Positions 27,301 through 39,299 of a DNA stretch of 64,000 bases are shown here, in pieces. Position 1 is the stretch's first letter, and every line of letters begins with the position of its first letter. Made by a program: the position numbers and the translations under genes. The notes under the pieces were generated by a model. That model saw only the letters and a program-made list of their open reading frames with translations. It searched no databases and was not told the origin of the DNA. Source of the DNA: Mesaphorura yosii (Eukaryota; Arthropoda; Collembola; Poduromorpha; Tullbergiidae); contig WIXG01000082.1 in NCBI GenBank assembly GCA_009869945.1, forward strand, positions 62,001 through 126,000, written 5' to 3'.

Positions 27301-27395
27301 TAACAGAGTTTCTCTATTCTTGAGGTGATCTTGTCAAAGTGGACTTCCTCCTGGCGTCCATTTCGCTTCAAGACGTACATCTTTGTTTTCCCCAT
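24324..27395 (-). CDS. RRM1: Ribonucleoside-diphosphate reductase large subunit
   Basis: Ten exons on the minus strand: 27095-27395, 26856-27016, 26647-26784, 26286-26576, 25972-26213, 25677-25878, 25227-25598, 24939-25151, 24580-24864, 24324-24497. All junctions keep phase and sum to 792 aa, the length recalled for human RRM1. It makes deoxyribonucleoside diphosphates for DNA synthesis as a class Ia enzyme with the small subunit in the cytosol. Visible: N-terminal ATP cone ([20 protein letters not shown]), substrate-site [20 protein letters not shown], specificity loop region [21 protein letters not shown], catalytic [20 protein letters not shown] (Asn-x-Cys-x-Glu), [18 protein letters not shown], and the C-terminal redox pair in DECTMCSA. 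All key Cys are present, so the copy looks functional. Possible AATAAA motifs lie near 24145-24175 in the 3' flank. Confidence 0.98.
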
Positions 27396-27399
27396 TTTC

Positions 27400-30200
27400 T
27401 CTTGAGTGTTAGAAATGCAAACGTTTCAGACCTCAATCTCACTGCATCTTTGGGGTAGGAATTACGAGAAATTATGAGACTTACCGAATTTATTTTTGGT
27501 TGACTGGAAGATCGTTCTTTACAATCGAAAGCAGCGTGGAAATGAGTTCAACTGAAAATTGCAGTAGGGAAAAATAATATAGCAATAGGAATTCAGAATT
27601 CAGATTTAAATGTATCTTAAACTTGTTGAGTTGAAGGCACTGCAGGATCCAATCAATAGAGACAGACTGACGGACTTGGATTGAATGAAGTTTATCAACG
27701 GAAGAAGCTGCAATTGAAAGGCTTTGTTCAGCTTCATGACCGAACATGATGGAGAAAAACCTTGAAGCAAAGCAAAGTTTACAACTACATTCAGAACCGC
27801 TCTTGGTACTTTCCCACTCTTTATAACGACACAGGATTCCATTGGATGGTTTCAGAATTCAAAACCATACAGAAATGAACGTGGTCAGGACCAACAAAGA
27901 AAAGGGGAGTATAAAAATGAATTCGCACAGTGCAATTGCAAGATATTTTTGCATTTTGCATGGAATTCTAATTTATGAATTATTCAAGGCATACTAGACA
28001 CAAAGAGACTTTCCGTTGATAGTTTCGTTGCGCGTGTTGGTGTAGTCTGGCCTATACCCATGATTTCCTTCAAAATTCCAATTGCTCTTTCATTCTCGTG
28101 TTATGTTGGCTCGTAGCGTGGGCATTCTGGGCATGCCTCCACGTCTACGTAAAAGTTTGACCGGTATGACTTCCAAGTATTGTACCATATTGGGGCTCTG
28201 AATTCAATTTCCACGGACTTCATTCCAGTCCAGTTACGCAAATATTTTTTGAATAATCGACTCATTCGCATAGAACATGCTGCTTTGGACTTGGGCTATA
28301 CGATTACAATTTCTCATGTAAAGGGCTCCTCGTCTTTGGAAGTCAATGCATTATTTCGTGATTTGATGTTAAAGCTTTAAGTTTCATTCCTTCGTTGAAC
28401 CGTATTTATGTAAGGTTCGAATTCATACTTTTGCATGCTACATGGACACAGCACAGGTTGTGCTGGACCGTTGTCCTTCTTACATTTGTGAAGGAGGGTG
28501 AGACTGACTGAGACTAACAAAGGAAGCATAAAATCACACGAAATTAGAGTCACACTCCAATCAATGCATTCCAAAACAGTGAGTCATCACGTGACAACTG
28601 GCATATGGCTTTCCAACGAAAACAGCCAAGAGGGTGAGTAATAAAAACATGACTGATTGTGTTTGTTTTGTATATTTGAAAATAACCATGTTCAGAGTTT
28701 CGTTTTTTGTCGTCTCATCCCGCGCACCTGCAAAGTTCGTGATCCGTGTGAGAAATCTGCGCCTGCGATTAAAGTGTGATTCTGCAAATTCTTCTGATAC
28801 TTCTGTTTTGCATGCTTAATGGTGCCAAAGCAAATATGATTTCTTATAACCGTACATTTGTGCGAACATAATCATATTCATATTCAAAATATTCATATGT
28901 ACTTCAAGCGTCGATGTCTTAAAATAACCTGAACTGTTCTACAAATATTTTGATCACGGGAACTCGGAGAGTACGCGAGCAAAAGGCTCTAGATTCGGAG
29001 CCTGCCTGCTTTTCTCTTAATTTCCCACATGATCTTTTAAATTAAACTTTTCTCAACGCAAATATGACAACTGAGTCTTCAACTGAGAGACATCACTGGT
29101 GATACGGTCCGTGTGAAATCACAACATCCAGTGTCCAGTACTAGCTGCCTATACTCTAATTTCATATAATGGCCGGCACTAAATACAGAATCTCATTAGC
29201 GTGCCATTTTATTAATGACAGTGATAGATATGTGGCTGATGTGGCTTGGTGGCTTGTCAACTGACCCTATGCGTAAAAGACCAGCAACATCATGCAGTCT
29301 TTAGCTACTTTTTCTGAAAAATCGTTTAATATCAACATATGATATGATATGAGTCCAATCCTACGCTGTGATTCGTGTGTCGCATATTGCAGTTCTCCAC
29401 GCTCGCATTTCGCATTCGTGGAATTCGGCATCGAGTATTTTAGCCATTTTACGAATGCGACATGCCAAATACAGCATGCATCAGCTATGCATAAGAGTTT
29501 TACGGTGCAAGCAAAAGCAAGAGTTAAATAACAGCTCAAGCTATGGATAGTGGCAAGCGTAATTCAGCAGTGATCGAATTCTGGTTGGTTATTCTGCCAT
29601 GCATTAAACAAGGCACTCGCACATTCGTTCACGCATACGCTACAAAAAATCAGCTCGCAAAAGTTGCTCGAACACCTCGTTCATCCTCGCATTCACGAAA
29701 AAACTCCGACGAACGAAAGCGCATTTTAAATATTTTAAGTTCTTTTAATTTAATTTCATTAATAAAATTTTGTTTTTACTATTACTATTTGATCGACTGA
29801 CGTGCCCGTGCGATAGAACTCGGCCTTCGTAGTTGCTTTCCAATAAGCAGAAACCCCAAGTTTTTGACTAGAACTTTAACATTTTAATACTAGCTGTTAT
29901 AAGGTTAAGTTTAATCAAATTCAATGGTCTGCAAGTCATCGTGGTGAGTGTCATCGACTTTATTCACATTTTGAATTCATAAAGTTATGTCACGTTTGAT
30001 GCGTTAATTTCCTTTTACGCAACGTCGTTTCTTCTTTCTATGAAATGGGAAGTTTTCAAACAAAAAACTTAGAGATTCTGTGAAGCGAACGCTGTAAATT
30101 GATTAATTGGTAATTGTTGGGCATATGAACTGAAATGTTGTTCTTCCTTAGACATGAGACATGATGCTTCTTTAAGTCAATGACACTTTTAGTTAGGCTA
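27400..30200. other. Intergenic stretch
   Basis: Upstream of RRM1 on the left and angiomotin on the right, so both 5' ends and their promoters probably lie here. A 66-codon plus-strand ORF at 28180-28380 (with RLIRIEHAALDLGYTITISH) has natural composition, but I cannot assign it to a family. No CpG-rich promoter-like block stands out. Confidence 0.4.
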
Positions 30201-30306
30201 TAATTTGGCTATTATTTGCAGAATAAGCGTACAATCCCAAACCTTGAAGAAACCATTGATCGTAAAGTGGCAATGGACAAAGCTGATCGTGGTGATATTT
30301 GAAAGG

Positions 30307-33300
30307 ATGGATCAAAATCTTAAAAGGTTGTCACAAACGAAGCAACAGCAGCCTCAGCAATTGACTGCCACCGGGAATACGTCTTCCATTAAGCTTGGCT
30401 CGTCCTCAGAGGAATTAACCCCGGAGGAGAAATATATACTCAGGTCGGGAAAGCGTCAAGAGCCACAAGGAGAGGAGTATTCAAGCGTCTCTGCATCCTG
30501 CGATAGTAACGTAGCGCAAAATAAGACTACCACAGTGCCAAAGACAGCAGCTGTTGCCAAGAGCCAAGTGGACTGTAGTAGAGAATTGCCAACCCAGCAG
30601 CCATTTGCAGCCATGATGAAGCCAAATAAACAACCTGCTAATTCAAGTGGGACCGCATCTGGGGGACCAGTGAAATCAACCCATCCAACCGACAGCGACA
30701 ACCGTGATCACACGTCCCCTTCATCCTCAGAAAGTTCTAGAGATCAGCGAGAGTCGGTCACGCCAACATCTTCAGACGACGAAGGTGACGATAACCATCG
30801 AAATCAGCAAGCCCAGAGGACTGAGCGTCAGTACCGAGCTTCGAATAACAGTGCTGAAAGACTGAAGTCGAAAAAGAAGTCAGGATCAGGTGGAAGTTCA
30901 GCGTCTCATTCGAAAAGCAAGAACATGAGTTTAGACTCGACACATTCTGGTCACTCAGCATACAATACTCTGATCATACATCACAATAATTCTAGTCTAC
31001 TGGCGGATACATGGTTGTAAGTGAACTAATTTCTTCTACTAGCGTACGTCAGCTGGAAAGTATATAGGACGCAGTGTACTTTCAGTATTCCTTTAAGATT
31101 ATTGCATGAAGATCACTAATGAGGTCCTAAGAGTGTGCTCGTGCACGCCACTGCTTGGCGGCACTTATGTGCACGCCCCCTTCAGTGGGCGGAACATAGA
31201 ACCGACAAAGGGTAGAATTATGAAACATTAAAAGCGGGCCGACGACAGGCTGCCTCGTGCCACTGTTGTGCTTTGGCGTCTAATCAACTTGCGACAGAAT
31301 GAATTGAAAATGGTCAATATTTATTGCTTAAAACGGCCTTGGCACGGTTTCTAATCAACAGCGATACGCTTTATTGCGCATTAAAATGCATAAAACGAAA
31401 TTAGTCTTATGCATGCATGCATTCAATTTCAGACCAGCAAATCACGAGTTTACTTCAATTGGTATGGGAGGAAAGTCAAGCAGCTCTGCAAATGCTGAGA
31501 ACAACAACGATACGAGTGGTTCGCCTTTCGCCAACTCTCGTAGTTCTATTTCGCCGTCTATGACCGACACGTTTTCGCAGCAGCAGAGTCAACACCAGTC
31601 CAAAAATGCGACCAGATCCGTAGCACATTATAGTCAGATGTCACCGACTAACTTGTACGAAAACATAGAATATCAAGCTGCAAATTCAGGCGGTACTTCG
31701 AGCGAGCTTTCGGATATTCCAAGAGACTATCTTGATCAGTTAACTGTTCTTAAACATCTTGCGAAAAATCTTCAGGTAAAATGCTAAGCAGAAAAGCCAT
31801 TTTTTGCAATGCTGAATAAATGTTCTCTTGTCTCATGTCTTCTGAAATTACAGCAAGAACCTCCTATTGGTTCCTCTTCTTCCAATCTGAAAAGATCTGA
31901 AAGTTTCTCACGCTCTCAGCCCGATCTGACACAACAGAGGCAGTACAACGTGTACCCAAATACTGCTGTGGATATTGTAAAACCACATGTCCAGCCAGCT
32001 TCAGGAACAGCATCTCTCAACGCCAACTGGCAACAAACCAAACAAGGTATACTGTTGATGAGTCATGCCATTGTAGGATCCTAACTAATGTGAGACACTT
32101 TTATCAAGGCCAAGGCTCTAGTGGGGAAGAAGTGCTGCCTTCAGTGCAAATCTTAGAAATCCTTATGCGAGAAAACGCAAACTTGAAGACTGAGCTTTTG
32201 AACGCAAGGCGCAAAATCAGTACAATCAACAAGGTAATAATTTTTAAGTTTCTTGCTTTAACCATTATTCATTATTACATGGTCCATGTTCCATTTATTT
32301 CAGCTTGAGGCAGAGTTATCTCGTCTTCAAGAGTCGCACGCTGCTCTCTTTGAATCCGCCGAAAGAAGAGAAAGTCTTGAACGATCCGCTCGGGTCAAAT
32401 TAAGTAGTGAATTGAAGCGACTAACCGCTGTAAATCGAGAACTAATGTCTTCTTCGGGCTCCTTGCAAAATCTGTCTCCTTACACTGGAAATCTTCCAGT
32501 GGACATTGAAGCTTTCAAGAAAGAACTCTCAAACAAAGATTTGGTCATCGCTCAATTGGTTTCTCAAAGTGAGAACCGCTTCTAGCGTGGGTGTTATGGT
32601 CATAATTTTGACGTTTACTGTTGTTTTCAGATAAAGAGCTGGTAGCAATAAAAGAACGGCAGGAGATCGAATTGAATGCACAGAGTGCAACATTGGCGGA
32701 ACAAAGAACTCATATTGACATACTGGACGGTGCATTAACTAATGCTCAGAATAACGTACTGCGTCTGGAAGAAGAGGTGAGTCACAATAATAGTAATGAG
32801 ATAATGGCAGCGACCGATAACTGCATTTTTGGCATTTGTTCTCTGAAGTGCCGAAAGAAGCAAGAGTATGTTGACAAAGTCTCTCAACTTCAGCGCGCCA
32901 TGTCGACACTTCAGCTCTCAAATGATAAAAGAGAACAAAGCGAGAAGAAAATTCGGACGCAATTGGAAGGTGAAATCAACGACTTGAAGTCGCGTTTGAC
33001 AACCATAAATACAAGCGCTAGTCCGGCACCAAATGCGGCTGCCTCTCGAGGAACACCGACACCTCATGCGCAACCGCCCAGAATATATCAAAGCCCTCCA
33101 CCATATCCAGGAACATTTGCTACACAATCTCATCAAAATATGATCAATGCTGCTAATCAGGAGTCTTCTGATCCTGCACATTCGGGTAACAAAAATGCAA
33201 ACGATGCTCAATTGCAACTGCTACAAGAAAAGCTTAAGGCTTCAGAAGAACAGATATATCACTTAAATTCACAAGTGGCTAAATGGCAGAATGTATTTTC

Positions 33301-36300
33301 AGCATCCGACTTTCCCAAGCAAGGCCAAAGTAACGTTTCGACTCCTACTTCCTGGAATCAGTCTCCTTCGCGTGACAACGGTGGTGGAAATGCAGCCCCG
33401 GGCAATCCTTTTGGTAGTCCTGCTTAAATACTGCCTACGCGCGAAACAAACTGTGCCAATAATTATTGTTGCAATTCGTATGTTAGATTTGGAATGGAAG
33501 ATAAAGGAATTGGAATCCCGTCTGAACGAGAAAGATGCCGTGATACGCATTTTGCAAACTGGTTCGAGCACAGTTTCATCCCCTGTGCGCCGATCACCGG
33601 TTCAATTCTCGCCATTGAATTCATCAAATTCATCGTCTGTGCCGACCATGCCATTCACAAACGTTGCACCACCGAGCTACAGAGATTCTCCAGGTTACCA
33701 GCAAGCCGTTGGGGTCGCCTCAGGGTTTGCTCCAGTGCAAGGCATGTCACGGCATCACGCGAAAGAGGCAAGTGGCAGTCTCGGATCTGGACTCGACCGT
33801 AGGTCACCGAGCGTTACTGGCGCTGCAGCATCATCAATGTACGCCAAGATGGGACTTATCCAGCAACAGCTGAAGTCTGACAGCGAACCTCCGAACTATG
33901 CTAACATTTCGCCAAAGCTCAGACTAGGAGGAAGTGGATCGAGCTTAATGAAAACGTCAAGCGAAAGTCTACAACATGGCCTTGGAAACTCGAGTGCTGG
34001 GAGTGGAAATAGCCTGGCTGGAAGTATTTCAGGCCCATCTTCTACATCCGGTGCTAGTGCTGTTGGGCATCCCACTGAAAGAAAGAGCATTGATGACCAA
34101 CTCAAGGAACTTGATACTCAGTTACTTTCTAAGGTACAGAATGAACTTTCTGAATTGCTTCGTCGTAGTGTGCTTTCCCGGGATTTTTTGTGGTCTGCTA
34201 ACCGAATAACGCATGAATGTCCTAAGTGAAGAGATTCGATGTACGCGCAATGTGGGAGAGATGTGATTCACCTAACCATATTGACTAATTCTGATTGTTG
34301 TGGGGTTTCTGTTGTGAAACGTGCATGGTTGAATGTGCATGATGAGCTTTTCGCTTTAAATATTAAAATGTACTGGGAGAAATGGTGGCCTGACCATTAC
34401 TGTTCATGTGTCCACCTGATTTGAAGACTCACCAAATTAATGTTTGCCGTGTTTTGCTTGTTTTATCTTTAGACTATTAGAACTGAGAAAATACTCAAGA
34501 AAAGCGACTGTTGAACTTTTTGATGATGAATTTGAGTTCCTTGAAATGTATGTCAAAATATATTTCTTAATTTTACTGGACAAAACATAAGGGCAAACAT
34601 TAATTTGTATATGGTTTTCAAATTAGGGCGAACCTGGAACGCTGAAAATGCATTCGGGACTCTGCTGTATTCCAGGTAAGATTTAGATTATTTGTAACAA
34701 TTAGATTTATTACTTTACCATCAACAAGAAAGTTTTTAAAACCGAGTAAGTGTTTTACAACAAATTAGAGAGTGTTTGGAATTAGACGAATTTGTTAGCT
34801 CCCAGCATAGAAAAAACAGGCTGAATATTCGGATAGGTTGGAATTTGATTGAACTTAGGGATGATGGTAAATCATCTTCTGCTCGCGAACTTAAGAATAA
34901 GATACCGTACACCATTCATTGTGTTCTTAGTCCAAGATTCAAAAATGACTTCAATATTGATCAGACAAAAATTTCTGGTACAAGTTTCAATTGGAATACC
35001 TTCTTGTTGCATGAAGTAAAAAGCCAAGATGGCCATGGCTTCTGCTTGCGGATTAGTTATCCAACTTGAGTCTTCCTTCAAATAATACAAAATCCTGCTC
35101 TTCAAATCCTTGTTCGCTTCTGGGCATGTTTCCAAAAAATTAGCCAATGTGTCGTGACGAGTTCCGTTAGCGTGTGCTTTGAATACTGTGTACTTACGAT
35201 TTCGGTCTTGAGTTTTGCCGATGTAAACGAGAAGTTTATCCTGGACTGTTAAACATTGTAATTAATTAATAATTAACTGCTATTTACCAGTAACTTTAAT
35301 TACTTAAGAAAATGCCATTACACAAGATACTGCTATCCTACTGCTTGTAGAATAGCATTTAAGGAAAGAAAAGAAAGCAATAATTTCGTAATTCTCTGCA
35401 CTAAATCCAATATGAGATAGAAAACTGAAATCTTGATTTTTTTTTACATCAGCGCTTCTTGTTGCTCTGTACTGTACATGAATTGTTATTACTTTCCTTC
35501 GATGCCGGTTCACAATGTAATGTAGATAGGAATTATGAAATTATACTAAAATCTGTTTAAAAAACTCAGGCTCGCTTTCTATATTCCAGGATTCCCTCAT
35601 CCAGCGGCTCACAAGTCACAAAAAACAATATCCAAGTCATTATTGGAAAGTTTAAGTACGCCGTATCATTTAGCTTCAGCGTCAAAGCATCCCTTGTCGC
35701 CACTGGCCCTAATGGGATTAAACATTATGCCTCCGAAGCCCCCGTCCACATATTACACACAAAATCACGGAGGTGTCGGCACAAGTCAAACGAGGACAAG
35801 TTCTGGCCCGCCGTTTATGTCTTCGGCAGCAACTGCTTTCGTCCCATTGATCCCGTCAGGAGGGAGTAAGACGGCAGCTCTCTCCAATAGTGTCGATTCT
35901 GTGTTGAATGATGCCAATTGTTCTGCAATAAGAGCGAAACCGCCCACAGGCCCTTCAGGAGGAGGTGGAAATGTGTTTGTACCAATTCCCAGAGGGTTGC
36001 CACCAAAGAGCCCGACAAATGTCTTTGATTCGTCTTCAGGTGGAAAAAGCCGGTCCCTGGAACGCAATAAGCCCTCATCTGGTTCCAGCGATCCCTGCGC
36101 TGGCAAGTACACGGTGGTCATGTATGACGCAGCTCGATGCCGAAGCCTTGACCGAAATATTAAGACGACGTCTAACTCCTCGAAGGGATCGAGCACTGAT
36201 GGCAAAAAGTCAGAGAAGGAGTCTTCGAAAGGCTTGAAATCAAGTGTAAGCTCCAAGGCAGCATTCTTCGGTCAACTGCTTACAAGAAGGTCGCCCAGCC

Positions 36301-36824
36301 CCGGCCGTGAGAAGAAGGATAAAGACTATGAAAAGGACTCAAAGAGTTCACAAGGAGTAAGGTTTCCATTTAGCGGAGGTGGTAAAAACTCATCGCACAC
36401 CATGTCTCAGCAGAGCGAGGCCGAAGTTGATGCAATTCTGTTGGACAGGCAAGGCCGAACATCACAAAGCTCAAGAAATAGAATTTCCAGTAAATGGAGC
36501 AGTTCAAATACACTTGAATCTGTCGAGGAGCAAAGTGGATCTGAAAGTCCGTGGATTCAAAGAAAATGTAACAACCCAGGACATGCAGATAGAGCCAAGT
36601 CAGTGCCCTCACCTGACCACCCGAAACAAAAACAAGAAGTTAATGTTACAATAACATCGAGCGTAAATACAAGCACCTCAAATATTGAACCTAGTCTCTC
36701 GACGTCTTCAAGCAGTAAGAAATGGGGGCGAATTGTTAAAACTCCTTTTGGTCTTCGTTACACATTTGGGAGTCCAAGAGTTACTGCAGCTGGAGCCGAC
36801 TCTGAGCTGAATCAACGAAAATAG
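30307..36824 (+). CDS. AMOT: Angiomotin family protein
   Basis: Ten coding exons: 30307-31016, 31433-31775, 31854-32046, 32109-32233, 32304-32568, 32631-32776, 32849-33413, 33487-34133, 34627-34675, 35590-36824; phases all fit, 1425 aa. Angiomotins are junction scaffolds that bind YAP/WW proteins, actin and polarity complexes and tune Hippo signalling. The diagnostic part is the long coiled coil (about 420-650): ENANLKTELLNARRKISTIN, KERQEIELNAQSATLAEQRT followed by HIDILDGALTNAQNNVLRLE. A second coiled segment lies near 715-745, and DLEWKIKELESRLNEKDAVI follows at 783-802. Three PPxY motifs (PPPY 677-680, PPSY 844-847, PPNY 917-920) lie after the first coiled coil. The N-terminal 415 residues and last 400 are Ser-rich and disordered. 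ATG 30307 is the first in-frame start after a splice acceptor at 30221; an earlier start in an upstream exon is possible. Poly(A) signal at 37188. Confidence 0.93.
34627..34675 (+). other. 49-bp angiomotin exon 9, possible frame switch
   Basis: Flanked by AATTAG and GTAAGATT. It links exon 8 (phase 0 out) to exon 10 (needs one carried base) and encodes GEPGTLKMHSGLCCIP plus one base. Skipping it would join exon 8 to exon 10 in another frame, which stops after 21 residues at 35653-35655. Confidence 0.75.
34676..35589. other. Last angiomotin intron with exon-like ORFs on both strands
   Basis: Inside this intron the plus strand is open from about 34,766 to 35,069 after a good acceptor (acaaattag). 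The minus strand reads VQDKLLVYIGKTQDRNRKYT near 35,248-35,190, then a helix-like stretch TRHDTLANFLETCPEANKDL continuing to about 34,990. The two cannot both be functional in full. Neither has a family I recognise. A nested minus-strand gene, an alternative angiomotin exon or a decayed insertion are all possible. Confidence 0.35.
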
Positions 36825-37187
36825 GCTGCAGCAGAGGAACGGCTTTTCGAGTCATTAGGATGCGTTAAAGTATAACTATTTGAAGTTAATTAAGTTACCG
36901 TCCGTATTGTATTCAACTTTGCAATCTCGAGAAATAACTTTCAACCCTCCCTCTATAATTTCGATATTAGATGTAACTTTTAGTTCAAACGACATAACTC
37001 GTCTCTCAAGTCAACCTAGTGCCTTAACTTACGCCTTCCGTATGAAATAGGAAAAAAATCTTCAAATATAGATATTTATGTCCTAACTAGCTGAACCAAC
37101 GGGCTTCCGTTTACTAACATGATTGTGCCAGTTTTCGGAAGAATTTAAAAGTACTGATTGTAAATATTGTACTGCTTATCTATTTGG

Positions 37188-37197
37188 AATAAATAAA
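37188..37197 (+). terminator. Poly(A) signal of angiomotin gene
   Basis: Overlapping AATAAATAAA about 365 nt after the stop codon, on the same strand. Confidence 0.75.
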
Positions 37198-37618
37198 TAT
37201 TGTAATATTTATAAACTCAAAAAATCACATGCAAGTTTTCGCCAGATTCTACGCAGACACTGACAACGGAAATAAACTCTGCGTCCATAAATCGCCATTT
37301 CATACGAAGTACGAACTAGGCAGCATTTTTCAATTTCCTTACTTCAGATTCGCGTTGACCCTCGGATTGAATATGTCATAAATTCGTAAAGCGCTAAGAA
37401 ATGTCAAAACGAACAGCAACATCTCTGATTTATTCTGTTACATCGCTGAGAGGTTACCGAGCCAAAATGGAAGGAGCTGGAGGCACCGCTCATTTTCATG
37501 GTGTTTTAAGCTTTACTCCAATGGTGGAACCTCATCTTCATTCACCACACTATTAGTAAGATTCATTTTACTGGTACAATTTACAATAGGAAAAGAACAG
37601 ATTCAGAATAAGTAGGAA

Positions 37619-39295
37619 TTACTCTGTAAAACAAGTGTCGTCTGGAACACTCGAAGCGGCTGCACTCGGCTCCGGGGTAATTTTGCACAGCTCTCGATTT
37701 TTCAGCTGGACATTTTTGTCCTTGCCTTCCACGTGGCTTTCATTTGTTCTACCAGATATTAAACTTGTGCACTTTTCAGACTTATGTTCTTATATGTAAT
37801 GTAATAAATACACCCTCACCTCTGATTCTTCAGCGTATTTTGGAATTTAATGACTGCACTCTGATCAAGCATTGGCATCGTGAGCACCAGAGTGCCCGTT
37901 GTTATTGACCGCTGAATGGTGCTTGAGTCCGGCTTCACTTCATGCGACAAGGAAATCTGTATAATTTTTTTCTTGACAATCACGCGAGTATACGTTGGTT
38001 GAATATCGACGGAAATTAAACTGGTGTCCAAGTGCCTGTTATAAGTTATGCACATAAAGCAGTAGTGAAACTAGTAGTAGCCTGTGTATTTCTTGTATGA
38101 CTGTCGTACTTCGGAATCCCAATCTCTACAATGACGCATCCTTTTTCGGGTTCGTCGTCTACTCTTATCGGGTATTTCCCGTCATTTATGTTGAGTGCTC
38201 TTCCATCGTCCTTGAAGTATCTTCTTGCTTTGTTGCTGTTCTGAGATTCTTCGCTGGCGCAGATGTCAATTCCTGTTTTCTCCGCATCTTCGAGTTCTAA
38301 TTTCTTTTGAATCAGTGCACGCGCTTCTGGCGTGTTTGGGAGTGACTGCGTCCAAAAACTGTACAATGAATCATGAATCAAATTCTCCATTTATGGACAG
38401 CGCAGCGTGTGACTACGAAATCTTACTCTTCATCATTGATGTCTATGTCACTATTTTTAAATGATTGTCGTTCTCCTTCTCGCTTATCTGCAATAGAAGC
38501 CAAGTTGATCGAGTTTATTCAATCGCCAGCATTCGCGCGTCGCTCGCATACCCTGATGATGCTTCTCATATCGAAGTATCTGACCCTCAATTTCAGAAAG
38601 ACACTGCTTTGCCCGAAGTCTATTCGTTTTCGTAACCTCTTCACCATCCAACGCTTTGATCTGGGGCAAGGCCGAAATTATGTACTCTCTGTATCCAGGA
38701 TACTGGCTGCACGGGTTTCCGGTCAGATAACTGAAAGAAAAGGGTCACATAACTCGAGAAAATTGTAGAATAATGCATCATGAATTGCAAATGGAAAATT
38801 ATACTTACAGAACTTGTAAATGAATGTTGTGAACCAAGGACTTGACTGAAGTAATTTGTCCAATGAAGTTCAGCGTCAAATCCAGCTTTTCAAGACTCTC
38901 GCATGCCTGAAGACCCTCAACAATTTCGATGTTGTTCAATGCCAAATTCAAGTATTTGAGACACTTTAAACGAGATACATTTTCTGCAGAATGAATTTAC
39001 ACCTATAGACGTTGTGTTGGAACCTGCCATCTTCACCAAAGCTTTTACCGTACCGATTTTACTGATGTTGTTGTTTTGAAGCAGGAGGATTTCGAGTTCG
39101 CGACACCAACGATCAAGATTCTCAATTCGATCCAGCTTTTGCTGGTGAAGACTCAGTTCCTTTATGGTGCGTATTTCTCCTTCATTGTGCTCACTTCGCT
39201 TTCGTACAAGGTCAATCGTTACTACAAGCAAGTAGAAAAATTGGAACGCCAGATTTTAATTATGAATCTGCAATGATTTACTTACTTTGGCCCAT
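37619..39295 (-). CDS. DNAAF11: Dynein axonemal assembly factor 11 (LRRC6/tilB)
   Basis: Eight exons on the minus strand: 39286-39295, 39054-39221, 38809-38983, 38552-38730, 38427-38487, 38110-38358, 37820-38035, 37619-37748; 395 aa with every phase matching. The first coding exon is only 10 nt (ATGGGCCAAA) and is needed to give [18 protein letters not shown], the family N-terminus. Then come leucine-rich repeats ([50 protein letters not shown]), the LRR cap [18 protein letters not shown], a charged linker, and a C-terminal CS/p23-like domain ([40 protein letters not shown]). The protein acts in the cytoplasm to preassemble ciliary dynein arms, so the organism probably has motile axonemes in sperm or sensory cilia. 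AATAAA on the minus strand at 37429-37434. Converges with angiomotin. Confidence 0.95.
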
Positions 39296-39299
39296 GTTT

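Noticed and set aside
33414-33427. Stop codon after FGSPA as the end of the angiomotin protein
   Set aside because: It lies in a short intron: donor TTTTG|GTAGTCC and acceptor GTATGTTAG restore the frame into the conserved DLEWKIKELESRLNEKDAVI segment.
35643-36824. The last Ser-rich ORF as a separate gene
   Set aside because: The 49-bp exon at 34627-34675 links it in phase to the angiomotin exons, no independent start or promoter is evident, and the poly(A) signal follows it directly.
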